64,000 nucleotides of DNA from Ifrita kowaldi. Taxonomy: Eukaryota; Chordata; Aves; Passeriformes; Cinclosomatidae. The stretch is from assembly GCA_013398055.1 (NCBI GenBank), contig VZRS01009527.1:183323-247322 (forward strand), given 5' to 3'. The translations under genes were made by a program, and so were the position numbers. Positions 41,201-56,200 of this stretch are shown one piece after another. Every line of letters begins with the position of its first letter. Positions within the stretch are counted from its first letter, which is position 1. The notes under the pieces were generated by a model. That model was given only the letters and a program-made list of their open reading frames with translations. It ran no database searches and was not told the DNA's origin.

Positions 41201-44200
41201 GTAGAGAAAAAAACATGATTTCAGAATGAGATAAAATAAGCAGCATCTTAGGGGAGAAAAAACTGTGCTGCTTCTACATTAGAATTTTCTAATGGACAGT
41301 ACACCAATAAATATATGAGAAATAAATTTAATTTACCTGGGCTTTCAGAGAGTTTGATTAATCTGCTTTTTAAGAGACCTGTTGAGGACAGTTAAGTATG
41401 CGAAAGATCCAAAGTTAGTCTCTCCTGGATGCAGAGAAACATCAAAAGTAATGATCTGATTTGCACTGGAAAGACTGGGTACATGAGGATTTTTAGTAGA
41501 CTTGGCTCCATGCGGTGTATTCAGTGTATTGTAGAAATTTAGGTAGCCAAAGCCAGTGACATGTAACATTTATTAATGAGCCATGAGCGTTAACACAAAA
41601 TTACTGATTCAAATTAAAAACAAAGTTAGATTATTGGACAAATGAAATATAAGAACTGTAATTCTTACTTAATGAGACAAATTGATTTATCTTTGGCTTC
41701 TCAGAAATCTCATCCCATTTTAATTCAAATAAAAACATGCAAGCACAGTTGTCATTAATGAAATCCAGGCATTTGTTTGCTGGGCAAATAAAACCTGAAT
41801 TAATTGGTTAAAAACATAGATATGCTTTACAAGTAGCTTTTTATTACATATACTGAACTAGTTTTAAAGTTACTTGCATCTTATGTTACATATATTATTC
41901 TTTAAAACTCAAGAAATTTTACCTTTTTCACTACATACTAAGTCCTTGTTTATGCTGGCCAGAAAATGATGGAAGTGAGAGTGCACCTCTGATAAAGAAG
42001 TATTTAGTGACCCCAGAGAGAAGAAGGGATGGTAGCCTGTTGTACACTGCAGAATAAGAAATGGCTTCACCAGCAAGTTCAAGGCCATGATAATGGCTTT
42101 GGAAAATGTTGCTTAAATGATAGACAACATAAAATTATGAAACAGCAGAGCTATTGCTTGCAATCATGTAGTGTGCATACGTGGAGTCTCTTAGAAAACT
42201 AGGGGGAGAGTGAGCTGACTTGAATCCCCCTTTTCTCATCCTCCTGGCTGAGTGTCTGTGGTTGAAACTGGGCTGATCATGTTCTGCCTTATAAATTTGT
42301 CTAATAAAAGTAAGGAATGGTAAGATATAAGTATGGCAACAACAGAGTATTTACTGTATAAATAAATCAAAAAAATAGTGTCTGGTAGTGGAAGTGTGTG
42401 TGTGTGTGTGTTACTTGTATGCTACCACGAAGAACTCAAGCTACTGCTTCTCTTCTTTCTGTATAACAAACAGAAGAAGGGATTAATGCAGAAAAACATA
42501 CAAAATAGTAATCATTGATATTAGCAAAGGTAACTGCAGTTAGCTAGGAGGAAAATAGCCATGAAATACTAGTCTTAACCAAGTCACATAACTCAGAAGA
42601 TGCAGGATGTCTGCAGAGAGGGATTATTTCAAATTTTGAAGTTTTGTAATTGACCTTTATGTTTGACGTAATGAGGTAGGTTCCTCTAGTCCTAGCCAAT
42701 ATTGTACATTAAATCAGTGTCCCTGTGTGCTGTATTCTATTTTCCAGTTGAATTGGAACAATTTATCACTTAGCATTAAGTTGAAATTCAGCATTTAGAT
42801 ACATGGTTGCATATGTCAATTTGAATAGGTGCCTGGAATACTTGCTAAGAAACGATGCCAACCCTGGGATCCGTGACAAACAAGGATACAATGCAGTTCA
42901 TTATTCAGCTGCTTATGGTCATCGCTTGTGTCTTGAATTGGTAAGAAAACATACCATAGATGAAAGGTATAAAAACTGCTCTTACAGGGTGTGATGGAGA
43001 GGCCAGGGGATCCCTCCACCTCGGCTGTCAGCTGGGTCAATACTGTTTTTCAGCCTCTGTGCAGATAAATTCAAGTGTTTGGTATTCCTAAGATAGAAGC
43101 AAGGTGAGGAGCTAAGATGCTAGATGCTGGCTTAAAAAGATGAAAACTTCTCAGATTAAGAGATAACCAATTGAGGATGTGGGATATTAATTTTGGTTTG
43201 TTTCTGAATTTAGGCTACACTACTAATTTTTTTTGCCGGTGGCTGAAATAAAATAACCATAGGTTACCTCATTGAGAACTATTAAGAAATTTCATGAATG
43301 TCATTTGAAAGGAGCAAATGAAAATGGGGGGAAAACCTGTAAAGAAAGGGTGCCTTATAAAATAGCTCATGCAGTTACAATAACTACTGGCCACGTAATA
43401 GAATTTCAGATAATAAAGCCATAGTTAGTTTTTTATTGCTCCCTTTGCAAAAATATGTGTATGTTATTTGATATGCTGTGTTATACAACTTCAGTATTTT
43501 TATTAAAATTGCACTTTTATATTTAAATGTATTCAAACATGAATTGTGAATGTTTTTAATTACAGATTGCAAGCGAAACGCCTCTAGATGTTGTAAGTGT
43601 ATTGTTTCTCACTTTTTAAGTACTACTATAGAGCAAAAGGGAATGTAGTTTTTAAAATACTGCTTATTTTTTAGACTTATTCAGCCATTTATTCAATGTA
43701 TGAATGTATTATTTAATTTCAACTACAATTTAGATTTAATTGGACTTTAGATTTTTAAAACAGGAAATTATTTTTTAAGCCATGTGGTTTTTTTACTTTA
43801 ACAGTTGGATGACCATGATATAAAAGTGTGATAATGAAAATGTCATTTGAATCTATTTGGTGTTCATCAAACACTTCGAATGTTTCAATTCTACTAATGT
43901 ACTCAATTAAATATGATCTTGAAAAAGACCCAGAATTAAAACTTTAGAACACATCTGAATGTCACAAATATAAATGTATATACATAGGTATTTTAATGCC
44001 ATAACACTTTTGCTTTTCTTGAGTCCATTTTTTCTCTCTGAGAAATCTTTTCTTGTTCTGAGAAATCCATCTTGCCTTCTGGCCTTTCATACTGTTTTCT
44101 TGCTGACTTTTTGCCTAATCAAAATGCTTACTTGGCTGATGTTTGGGGTTTGGGTTTTTTTCCCTACTGCTGCTACTTTCACCTGTCCTTGACTTCCCTT

Positions 44201-47200
44201 TGTATTCATCTTACATATTGCTGCTTCAGAACAAATACGAATTTTGTTTTAGTTTCTGATTGAAGTATTGCATTTTTATGCAAAATTAAACTACTGGGCT
44301 TGGAACATGAATATGGGGGAGGTGTTGCAGTTGATTCAAACTCTGTAAAAGGTTGAGGATCCGGAGATGTGTAATTCTATCCTATTCTTCCTATTTTTTC
44401 TCCTTTTATTTTTCAATCTGTGGGTATGGGAAACTGTAGCAATTATTGCTGAGTGTTTTCAAAGGTGAGGGGTTTTTGCACTCACTCTGACTTTCTCTTT
44501 CTAAGCTGATGGAAACATCCGGTACTGATATGCTGAATGACTCGGACAACAGAGCGCCTATAAGTCCGCTGCACTTAGCTGTAAGTGCTTAGTACTTTAG
44601 TGATGACAGCTCATCTGCTGGCAAACAGTTGTTGCACAGGTGTATTCATTCTGCATCTTTTCAAAATGGGTTAATAACAATAAACAAAGTGCAAAAACAT
44701 ATGTACTAATATTCCTGAATGAGATATACAGGATGATTTTTGCATTTCACTTGAAACTTGTTTCATGGAACAGCTTTCATGTGGAATCTTCTGATTAAAA
44801 TTTATGCTAATGGAACTTTTATAAGACTTGTTCTATGAGTAATTACAACTTTTTTAATCATTACGCTGTTTTACTCTCATAATTGTTCAGTATGAGAAAT
44901 GTTTGTCCTCAATACTTTAAGAAAGATTTGCACAAAGAGTAGTGTAGGACAGTGATGAAATTCTGTCTATACAAAAATATTCAAAATACAGAGTAACCAG
45001 CTCAATGGGTAGCTTTGATCTTTTCAGTGAATTTAAAGGAATTGAAAAACCACACTGTACTTTCTGCAAATAGAGTAAGTCTCATGCAGTACCTATATAT
45101 ATGTATCTATCTATATCTTTGTATCTCCAAAGTAAAAAATAATCTTTGATAGTGGTAAATGAAAGCTATTTGTAGTGCATTCTTATTGCAGGCACTTTTT
45201 TTTTTAATAATTGATGTAAAAAGCTAAAAGGAATTACTTAAGTTTGCCTGTGTTGCTCACTTGAAATAATCTGAGGATGATGTAACTACAACATAAAGTG
45301 ATGAAACGTGCAGTAGTCAAAATACTGTTCTTTGTGCAGATTGAAGACAGATGATTTTCTGAGAGTAGTTGCAGTTGCTGACTGAAAGGATAAAATAGAA
45401 AAAAACCCACCAACCTTCTTGCTGGAACTGTGGGGTTTTTTTAATTAGTCGTAACTGTTGTAACTACTTATGTGCTGTATCAGTTGCTCTTCTACATGCT
45501 AAAATAAGAATAGTGTCTTTACAATTTCATTTATGTAGTTCTGGCAAGAAAGGGAAAATGTTAAGGATGGGAAAATTGAAGAATTTTCTTATTCTTGTAG
45601 GCCTATCATGGCCACCATCAAGCTCTGGAAGTGCTGGTACAGTCGCTGCTGGACCTTGATGTGAGGAATAACAATGGAAGGACACCACTGGATCTTGCTG
45701 CCTTTAAGGGACACGTGGAATGTGTAGATGTGCTCATTAATCAGGGAGCATCAATCTTGGTGAAAGACTATGTTGTAAAGAGGACCCCAATTCATGCTGC
45801 AGGTATGTGCTGGCCACTAACCTCTAAAATTTTGGGTTTTGAAGTGGATGATCTGTTTAGAAGTCTCTGTCATTAATGTTCTAAGAAATAATGCTTAGAA
45901 ATAGAGGATGGCTTTTAAGGTATATGCTGTGCTGAGAAAGGTGTAGCAAAAGAGTTGCAGATGGGAACCAGTATTAATCCAATGAACCAGCTGAGCCTGA
46001 GGAGTGCTGTTCCACACTTCCCTCTGGAAGGGTGCATTGTCCTTGTCCATTCAGCTGGCTGTGCTGACAGGTGTCAGTGACATGTCCCTGCTTCTCTCCT
46101 CGTCTTTCACGCAGCCCAAACTGCAGGGCCAAATTTAGATAGATAAATTGCATTGCCCGTCTTGGCAGTAAAATACTTTCAAAAATTATGGGAGTCTTGG
46201 AAAATCTTGACAGTTTGAGAAGAGACATGAAAACTTGCTTTGATTTTTTTCCAAGGATTTAAATGACTCCTGAGCATTTTCAAAATAACAGCAATCCTTT
46301 GCAGTATTTTCTTGCTGACTTTCCTAGAAAACATCTCTAGGCCTGCCTTTTTCTGAGTCTAGAATCCACACTATAGTCTTATTTTTTCCTCACTTTGAAA
46401 ATAGGCTTATTAAATTTGACATTTATAGTAATGGTGTTACAGAAGTGTTGCAGTAAAAAAGAGCATTATGTACAAAACATCGTCATTCTAACCACTTAAT
46501 TTGTTGTCCATGAGCACAAGCTGCATTCTTCTATTTGATTTAGCTTTCCTAACTTGTGTTAGCATGTCTGTCAGCTACAGAAACATGAACTGTCGCTGTG
46601 CTTCTGTGGGCTGAATACTGCAGCTGTGGGTCAGAAATAATTTCCCTTCCAAGAAGCAATCATTTCTCTTTCATGAGTTGCATTTAAATGAGATTTCTCA
46701 ATTTTCTGTTTGTTCTTTTTCCATTTTTTTAACTGCTTGGTTTATTACGTCTATGCATTACATTTCCTTCCCCTTTCTAAATGTGATTTCCATTATTATT
46801 TTATAACTATGTACATGCTACACTTGCTAACAAAATCTGACTATGATTTGCTAGGTATGTGTTTACCTGTGCCTTGAAACAAGCAAAAATTATGCTAATC
46901 CTATATTTAAATGTTTCTTTTTGTGTATGTTGTATAAGCATATATTCCAATTACTTTTAATATGTGCAACCTCATTTTTGTGTAAAAAAAATATATCTGT
47001 TGGCAATTGATAGTTGGAATCAGTTGCTTCTAACACTGTACAGTTGAGAATACCTGATTGCTGAAATTATTTTCTATTGTTCATATTTTAATTTAAGTTA
47101 TAACAATGGTCCAGCTGTACAGAGGGTTTTCAGGCTAATGGGTTTTAGTCTGAGCAGGTTGCCATCCTGTTTGAACTCTACTCAAAGGCAATTAATGTAA

Positions 47201-50200
47201 ACCCCATATTTTTATAATGTTTTACAGCTACAAATGGTCATTCAGAATGTTTGCGGCTGTTGATAGGAAATGCAGAACCACAGAATGCAGTGGACATTCA
47301 AGATGGAAATGGACAGTGAGTTTCAATGATGGACATTCTGTTCTACACAATTATTGCATTTCATAAAAGAAAAACCCAAATATTTTACAGTAGTTATTTT
47401 TAACTTAATTTAAAAGGAGATTATTGCAATAAACAAAAGTTGGGAGTGAAAAATGTTCAGTTGGAAGGAAACTAAAATGTGTCTTATTGCCCAAATACTG
47501 AGAAAATGAATTCTAGTTACTTAATCAGGACTTCTGAATCAGGGGTGTTAATTTGTTTTCTTGAATCTAAAAAGTGAATGAGTGGAAGGTCACTGATGAT
47601 GTAAATCTTAACAGTGCTGACTGGAAGGAGAGCAGTTGTTATACTTGAGCTGAGTGCTAGTCTGTTAAATTTCCAAATGTAAATTTCCACTTTATTTCTG
47701 TCTATGCTTAGGACTCCTTTGATGTTGTCAGTTCTCAATGGGCACACGGACTGCGTTTATTCACTCCTTAACAAAGGAGCAAATGTAGATGCCAAAGATA
47801 AGTGGGGAAGGACAGCGTTACATAGAGGGGTAAGAGATTATTCCCTTTCTTTCCTTTCCAGTTTCCTACATGCTAATTTCAAATAAAGACTTCATATGTA
47901 GTGTTAATGAATTTCTCATTATTCTCATCTTGCCATTTTAATTTTTAATTGTATTTTTAGTTGCACTGTAAAGATGGCTTTTGCCTGTTTACCACCTACC
48001 CTCAGAATTCCTTTGGACTTCTAGAACCTCCTGATCTTGCTGTGAAATGTTGACTGGAGAGGTTCTAGAGTAAGCTTTTTGTTCAGGGGTGGTAATGTTA
48101 ATGGGAGGAAGAAAAGCATGATGCAAGCCACATGCCAAGTATTTTGTTTATAGTGTCTGCCAGACAAGACAGTTGAATGAGCCCTAGAGATTAGTAGTTC
48201 ATTCAGTGTTATTCCAAGAAAATACTTTGTTATCAGTATTATAATACATTGCTATTTTCCCAACAGAATGGCTGATTTCAGAAATAAAAATAACTTATTT
48301 TGCTTATTTCGTTATGCCTTAAAAATGCAAGAATTTGCCTGAGGTTTGCTTGCTTTAGTTCTACACCTTGGCTTTTATACATGAATATTTTCAAGCTGGC
48401 CCTTTCCTGTCTCCCTCTCACAGGCAGTTACCGGGCATGAGGAATGTGTGGAAGCTTTGCTTCAACATGGTGCTAAGTCCTTACTACGAGACTGTAGGGG
48501 ACGGACCCCCATCCACTTGTCAGCTGCGTGTGGCCATATAGGTGTTCTGGGAGCTCTCCTGCAGTCAGCTGCTTCTGTGGATGCAGCACCTGCAATGGCA
48601 GACAATCACGGCTATACATCGCTGCACTGGGCCTGCTATAATGGTAAAATGCATTAAAATACAGCTCTATTTGTTGATATTGGGGTAGAAGTTATTAATA
48701 CTTACAAGAGCAACATATAAAGTCCGTCATCTTTCAGTTCGTTTCAGTGAATGAGAGAAAATGACAGGGTGTCTTGAAGAGAAATGTATTAACATCTAAT
48801 ACATAATAAGAGATGTTTACTTTAGTCCTATATTTTTTTCATATACTACCGTAGTTTTATGCCTCAAGGAGTCTTTTAAGAAAGCCAGCATATTACCTTT
48901 GAATAGAAATGTGCCACACATCCCAAAAAAAGAACCTTCATAGGGAGGAATGGTTTCAGATTAAATCTGTCTTTAAACTTGCTTCATATCAACTATGGTA
49001 GGCATAAGAAATTCAAGTATATAAAAGTGATTAAATAAGAATTTAGTTTTTTCTTCACTGATACTTTTCCTGGGTTTGAGAGTGAGGGAGGCCTTAAAAT
49101 GTAGGAAAATCATTCAGTTCCTTTGCTAAAGATTTTGTTCTGTGTGTTCATTTAGAACATAGCAGAGGTTGTTTTTTATTTCATCTCTGAGTGACATGAT
49201 AGAGAAAAACCAAGAAGTAAGAGATTAGACCTTCATTTTACTGATTCTTATTAAGTGAATAACTACTGAGCTGATGCAGCTGGGTAATAATTTCAACTAA
49301 ATGTGAAACAAAAATAAGCCTCAAATGGTGGAGTTGTTTTCATGTAGACAAGTGGTGAATGAACAGAAGATTTTGAAATGTGGAGGTGTAAAGAATTAAA
49401 TTAAGTGTTCTGGATGTTCTTCAGACAGCATGAGATACATTCTAAACTTCATAAAGTTTACAGTGTTACATGTCAGTTTGATTTTCAGGATTTTAAGAAT
49501 GTATTGGTTCCTAAATGTAGCCCTGTTGAATATAACTAGCCTTTCTTTGAAACTTTCAGATACAATACTGCTAATCTAATTTAGATGGATATTTTTCATT
49601 GTAAACCATAGTTAAACCTTTTCCTAACTCTTACATTTGCTTTAGGTCACGACAGTTGTGTAGAGCTGCTCCTGGAACAGGAAGTTTTTCAGAAAATAGA
49701 AGGAAATTCTTTCAGTCCCTTGCATTGTGCTGTGTAAGGAAGTGCAAAATTATTCTTCATAAATTTCATTGCTGTATTTAACAAAAGATTTATCATTCTG
49801 TAAATAACAGTCTGTTTAATTCATTATAGGATAAATGACAATGAAGGTGCTGCAGAAATGTTAATTGATACACTAGGTGCTGGTATTGTCAATTCAACAG
49901 ATTCAAAAGGAAGGTAAGACTGTAAATGCACGAAGAATGTTTGTAATGTCATACAGTGGCTATGCTAAACTCTTCAATCATTTGGGGTTTTGTATTTGCT
50001 GCTTATGTTAATTCCCCATTCCCCTGGTTTTATTCTTTGAAGGTTTTTTTATATTCTGTGCTAGAAATAAATTTTAGATTTTTAAAATCCTGTTCTGATT
50101 CAGTAAACTTGAATTGGCTTTTTATTATACAGGCAAGTTAGAGCATGTTTTAAATTTTATGTCTTTGTGGATAGAGTTTTATGCATCTTTTTTTTTTCTG

Positions 50201-53200
50201 AATCAAATTGTATTTCTGTTATAAACTACGTGGGTGGAGTTATTTGAAACTAGAAAGGGAATTTTAAAGGCAGCAGTCACAACTCCAGCAATACTGATTG
50301 CAAAGGATCAGTGGGAGAGACTGCCCAGTCTTCTTTATTTGTAGGATCACAGCCAGGGATGCCCCTTGGAATACAGTAGAAAACATGGCTGAACATGGCC
50401 ATATTGTCTTTTGATCTGTTGTAGAACTCCTCTGCATGCAGCAGCTTTTACAGATCACGTTGAGTGTCTACAGCTTCTGCTTGGTCACAGTGCTCAAGTA
50501 AATGCTGTAGATTCTTCTGGGAAAACACCTTTAATGATGGCTGCAGAAAATGGACAGACGAATACAGTTGGTAAAGAGAAAGCTTTATATATTTCTGCTC
50601 TCAGCTTTGTTAATCTTACTGTGGGTGAAGTAGCCTTATAGTTAACATTCCTGTGAATATATTTTTGTCAAAATTCTATTTTCATTTTCCACAAATGTAA
50701 GGCATTTAGATTTAAGCAATGTACTTTCAGTTAATACAAGTTTTTATTTCCCCAGAGGTGCTGGTTAGCAGTGCTAAGGCTGATCTGACTTTGCAAGACA
50801 GTTCTAAGAACACAGCACTCCATTTGGCTTGCAGCAAGGTGTGTGCATGGTCTGACTTATCAGTGCTGAGCTTTGTGTTATCAAGCACTGTTTGAAAGAA
50901 GTGTTACTTTGAAAAAACACTCAAAGCAATTTGTGAAGAATATTTGGTGTGTGACAGATGTTTGTTCTGTGTTAAGGGTCATGAAACTAGTGCCTTGTTA
51001 ATACTGGAGAAGATTACGGATAGAAACCTCATCAATGCCACCAATGCAGCCTTGCAAACGTACGTATCAGCAGTGAGGGTGTTTGAAAGATGAGTTCTTG
51101 GTGTGTATCTTGCTCATAAAGAGGAATATTTTTCAGAATTTTTTTTTCAAATTCACTGTTAATAGGTACCAAGAGTTGAACCAACTTGGAATTGAAATGG
51201 TGTTTTGCTCCTATTTAAAGCTCTAGATTTTTTTTTTTTTCTAGTGGGTGAATGGGATGATAAATAAAACTTACATTTTTGTGATTCCTGTGTGGAGTTA
51301 CTGCAATCCACTGAGATTACCTATAAGCCAAGATTTTTCTATTTTAAAAATTATCCAGTTTTCCAATTAAAAATCAATTCATTTAACAACTTGAGGCAAA
51401 CTAAGACTTGGTCTTCAAAGATAGCTACTTTAAAAAAAAAAAACTGCCCGAAGTGTGCTTTTATTCTTCAGCATGCTTTCTGTTTTATGTTTCAAGGATG
51501 AAACATTATTTTCTATTAAATATCGTGGAGAATACACTATTCTTAAACCTCCCTGAAGATCTTCTCTCAAGTAGAATTAAACCTATTTGGTCAGCCCAGA
51601 TCAGAAGGAAACCTTAGAAATGTATGGTATGTCATACCAATCAGGAAGGGTTACTAAAATGACTCTTCTGCATTTTTTTTCCTTTTAGAGAATGCATTTG
51701 TGTTACAGGCAGTACTTGACACACGATGTGTAGCTGAGTTATGCACATGAATTATTAGACTGCTGTAGTAATGCAATCACAGACCATTTAGGAAAAAGAA
51801 AAAACCAAAAAACCCTTACACTGGAACTTGTAAGCAACTCACATATTATTCTGGCCTTACAGCCCTTCTGGAATCTTGCCATATTCACTCTTACAGTGCT
51901 TCCAAGTATTCCCTGAGATCTGCTTGGATTAAGGAGTTAAAATAGTAAGAACTCTTCCTTTGCTTTTGCTGCTCACCATGGAGCACCTCAGGCAGCATGA
52001 AATAACCAGAAAGTAGGAAAGGATTGATTGCCTCCTTTCTGGCTTGAAGCAAGGATGTCTTGAGAGAAGGAAAAGCAAAAATGCGATGAGAACAGTTGTG
52101 GGAAAGTATGCTACCACAGGCTCATGTAATTCCACCCACGTGCCTTGGCTCAAATAGTCTGATCAAGAGATGTCATGGGATAAAATAGGTACACATTTGC
52201 ACCTCCATGAACTGTTTACATAAATTGCAAGGTTTTAACAGTTGTTTAAAATATTACTGCTTTAGCAAATGTTTAATAATTAAATTGACTTTCTGAACAG
52301 CTTAAACAGAGTCCTTCTTTGTGGCAAGATAATCATTAAAATTGCTGGTCTCTATATTAAAATTATTTTAATTACAGTACACTTTACAGTAGATCTGTGG
52401 GGCGTGGTAGTTCTTGAATTTTTAATACTTTAATGTAAGCACCATAGGTACAGCTGCTCCTGTTTGTATCTTTTGCATTTCTGATATCTAAGTAAGGCAT
52501 TTGTTTCCAACTCAAAATACAGCTCACAGTTAATTCAAATAACTTTAGGAACCTTAGAATGAATGAAGAGCAATATAAAGCAGAAGGGAAGTAAGCTGAT
52601 TATTCTGTTTCCTGCTGAGTGATGGTAAGGTTTTATTTAAGCCAATTTTGAAAAACTGTTGCATTTGAAAAAGATATCATTAGAATATTTGAGATAAAGC
52701 TCCACTTTCCTTTATAGAGCAAGTCAGCACAAAATTGATTTATGGTTAGTAGTTTGAGGTTTTGAAAAGTAATCTGCTTTTCTTGCTTCATGCATTATAC
52801 TGTGAAATATTTTTTCATTTCTAATCACAATGGAATAGAGTGGTTTCTAGAAGGCAGATTGATGAAGTGCTTCTGCATTTCTTGGGAGCATTTACATGCA
52901 GTAGTAAATGACTGCCATTCTGCTGTTAGAGCTGCAGTGACTGATGGCAGTGATATGCAATATCTCTCAGATGTGACAGTATCTGTTACATCAGTTGAGT
53001 GGGGGATTTATCAACAGTAGAGTGCCAAGTGTTTCTGACTTTTTAACATGATGAAGTCCATAAGCAGGCACATCTTTACTAGCAGCTGCTTCCTCACTGT
53101 ATGCTGCCACAGAAAGAAGAAAGTTCACAATTGGTATTGTAGAGTGTCTTTGCAATAAGAAAAGAGATTTGCTGAGTTCCCCATCTTAGTTAACTACATC

Positions 53201-56200
53201 TGCAATATTTATATAATGTGTAAATAACATAGAAATATAAGTATTACATTTAACTAGATGCAAGCTACCTATCTTACTTAATGACTTGTTCTAAGGTTTA
53301 TATATGAGTTTGCTTGTCTTCACAGACCTCTGCATGTTGCTGCTCGAAATGGACTAACGGTTGTAGTTCAAGAGCTTTTAGGGAAGGGAGCAAGTGTACT
53401 TGCTGTAGATGAAAATGGTAAGAAAAATCTAACTTTGTTTCCCTGTAAGTAAGGAACTGTGGTTCTAAACTCAACTCCCTAAAAAGCAGTAACTGTGGAA
53501 ACTTCAGATGAGCCTTGCAGTAGGTTGCCCTCAGAAAAAAATGTGTTGGTGGTGGACCATTTTAGCAAAGCAGTGGAAGTGTAGAGAGAGTGAAAGCTTT
53601 CAGAACGATGCAGGCCGTGGCACAGAAATGTTTGGTTTGCAGTTGTAGTTTTATGATGCACCATAAAAGTAGTTTTATGATGCACCTATAAATGCACTAG
53701 CTTTGGCATACCAAAAATGGTCAGAAAAACATAATGCTCAAAGTAAAATATAACTTTCAGCTGTTAAGAAGCTAGATTGAATTGCTATTCATTTTGTCAC
53801 AGTAGGTATATCGGTGTTAGCTTTTAAAAGCTAGTATGATTTACAGCTCTCAGTTACTTTTCTCAAGCTTCTGGCTCTTCAGAGTTTTTTGGCACATGGA
53901 AGTAAGAAGAAGTAACTGCTTTATTACAAGAATAAATCCTGCACCTTGTAAGAACAAAAGAAAATTAGATTTACTGACTAATTTGCATATTTTCATTTAA
54001 GACGTCTGTGGTTCTTAGAAGCTGTGCTTTTAAAAGTGTAAGGTTCCGTCTCTTATGCCATGAAAGCAGTAGCAGGGATTTGGGGAGGGGTGAGGGAATG
54101 GTCTTGGATTGTTTGCTTTTTGGCTTTGTTTGGGTTTTTTGTGTTGTTTTTTAATTCCAAAAGTGATATGCCTAACTAATAATTCTAATTGTATTTGCAC
54201 TTCGGAAAGTTTTTCCTCTCTTGAGGTTCACTGTGACTTTCCCTCTGTGTTTCTCAAATTACACTGCTTAAAGTGACATGGGTGACTTAAAGATCATTCC
54301 TTGCCTAAAATAGGGCACAAGAGTAAGTGCTAGAAGAAACTCCCTAAAATGAAAAGATTGGAAAACATATCTTTTTTTATTTTTGTTTCTCATCACATGT
54401 ATGCTGGCTGGAGACATTTGCATTTTTGTGGGCTCCTCATAGGCAGCCCGCCAGGCCCTTGTTAGGATGGATCTTTGACATAACAAAGGAAAGCATTAGG
54501 AAGCACATTCGAGTCAAAGTACCCTGTCAGCCTGGGGATCTAAAAATCTTCTTTTTAATTCTGCTCATATTTTAAATTTTAAAGTAACTCTGAGTGCTAG
54601 CTAATATTTTTCCTCACTGTGGTTCTTTCTAGTAGCACTTGCTTTGTTTACGAAATTTTAAGCAGCCTTGAGGATATTCATAATGAATTCTTTTTCTGAC
54701 TGGAGAAAGGCACGGGAATATTTTGCATCACAACACTGATCTTTCTTTATCATAGTCCAGATAAGTTCAGTGATCTGCCACACAAGATTAGCATTTCACA
54801 CAGAATTAGATGATATGGGAGTTTAGTTTTAGTTTTAGAAAGTTTTAGTGTTTTACATGGAAGTCTGTCTTGATATATGGAACATGTAACCAGCAGAGCC
54901 TCAGCTGTTACAGAGTGATGATCCACTTTTTGTCTTTGAATTTGTCCCTTTCTGTAAAAGCTACACTGACTTTTTGCAAGCAGTCTCTATTTGTATCTAT
55001 AGCTGTATAAATTGAGTCCTCTGCTGCTCTATCTGAGCTATAGATCAATTTTGAATAACATGAGCTTTGAAAAAAATCAGTATCACTCCAGTTACCTGCA
55101 TTTCAGTTTATAAACAGTTTATAAGATTCTTAAAACTCTAGATTTGAAGTCACACTGTTTTTGTTATAGAGCATCTCTTAATGTGGTGAGATCGTTTTTG
55201 TTCAAGAACTAATGTCTGTAGAAAAAATTTAATCGTCTTGGTTCTTAAAAGATTAAATGCAGCTGAAACAGCAAATTAACTCTCCAGTATACTTCCCCTA
55301 AGCAGTTGTGTTGAAGGCTCATTCTCAGCTCTATATCAGTTCTTATTCAGGTTTCAGTTCTTTTCCCATGTTTCCACACCAGTCATGATGAAACTGCCAT
55401 CACCTTCATCTACAAAAATTCTGTTGAATTGGTCATTATTAATGTAAATTTGCCTGTCTTAGAAGAAATTACTGGCTTTTTCTTTCATTTGACACCATAT
55501 GAAGTTTTATTTTGTCACTCAGCCAACTTTTCAAATTTTTTTTGTTTGTTTTGTAGTGGTTTTTTTCCTGACTATGTAACTTGTATTTTAGTTTATATTG
55601 GAGATGTCCAGTTTTCTGGAAGGAATTTTTCAGTAAGTGCTTACAAGATAAATTGCACCTCAGACTCTCATCTCTTTCTCAGTGTTAACACTTCATTCAG
55701 TTGATCCTGAGAACTATCATTGCACTGACCACATTAACAACCCTCTGATTTTCCTGTAGACGCCTTCCTCAAAACTTTGAAGCCCCAGGGAAAGAGCAGC
55801 TCTGCATTTGGGCAGGGGGAGCCCCAGCCTTAAGTCAGTGTCCATCATGCAGAGTCTATTTTTAGTTGTGCAAGGAGGCTGCCCCACCTCGCTCTGCTTC
55901 TATTGCCCCACTTACAAATGAAGATAGTAAATATTTTGTTGTTATTGTTCTTGTGGGAAGGCCAGGTACAAGTGCATATTGTGAGAGTATTTCAGTGGAG
56001 TCAGTTCATTTACCAACATCATCTTCAAAGGAAATATAAAGTATTTATATTTTTTGTTTCTCTAACTTATGAATTATCACTCTGCAGTTAAGTGACATAA
56101 AATTAAAATTTGTTCTTATAAATTTGAATTGATATACTGGAGTTAATGTAAATTAATATGATGGAGGACACAGATGTCAGTCTTTTGTTGTGTAAGCAGT

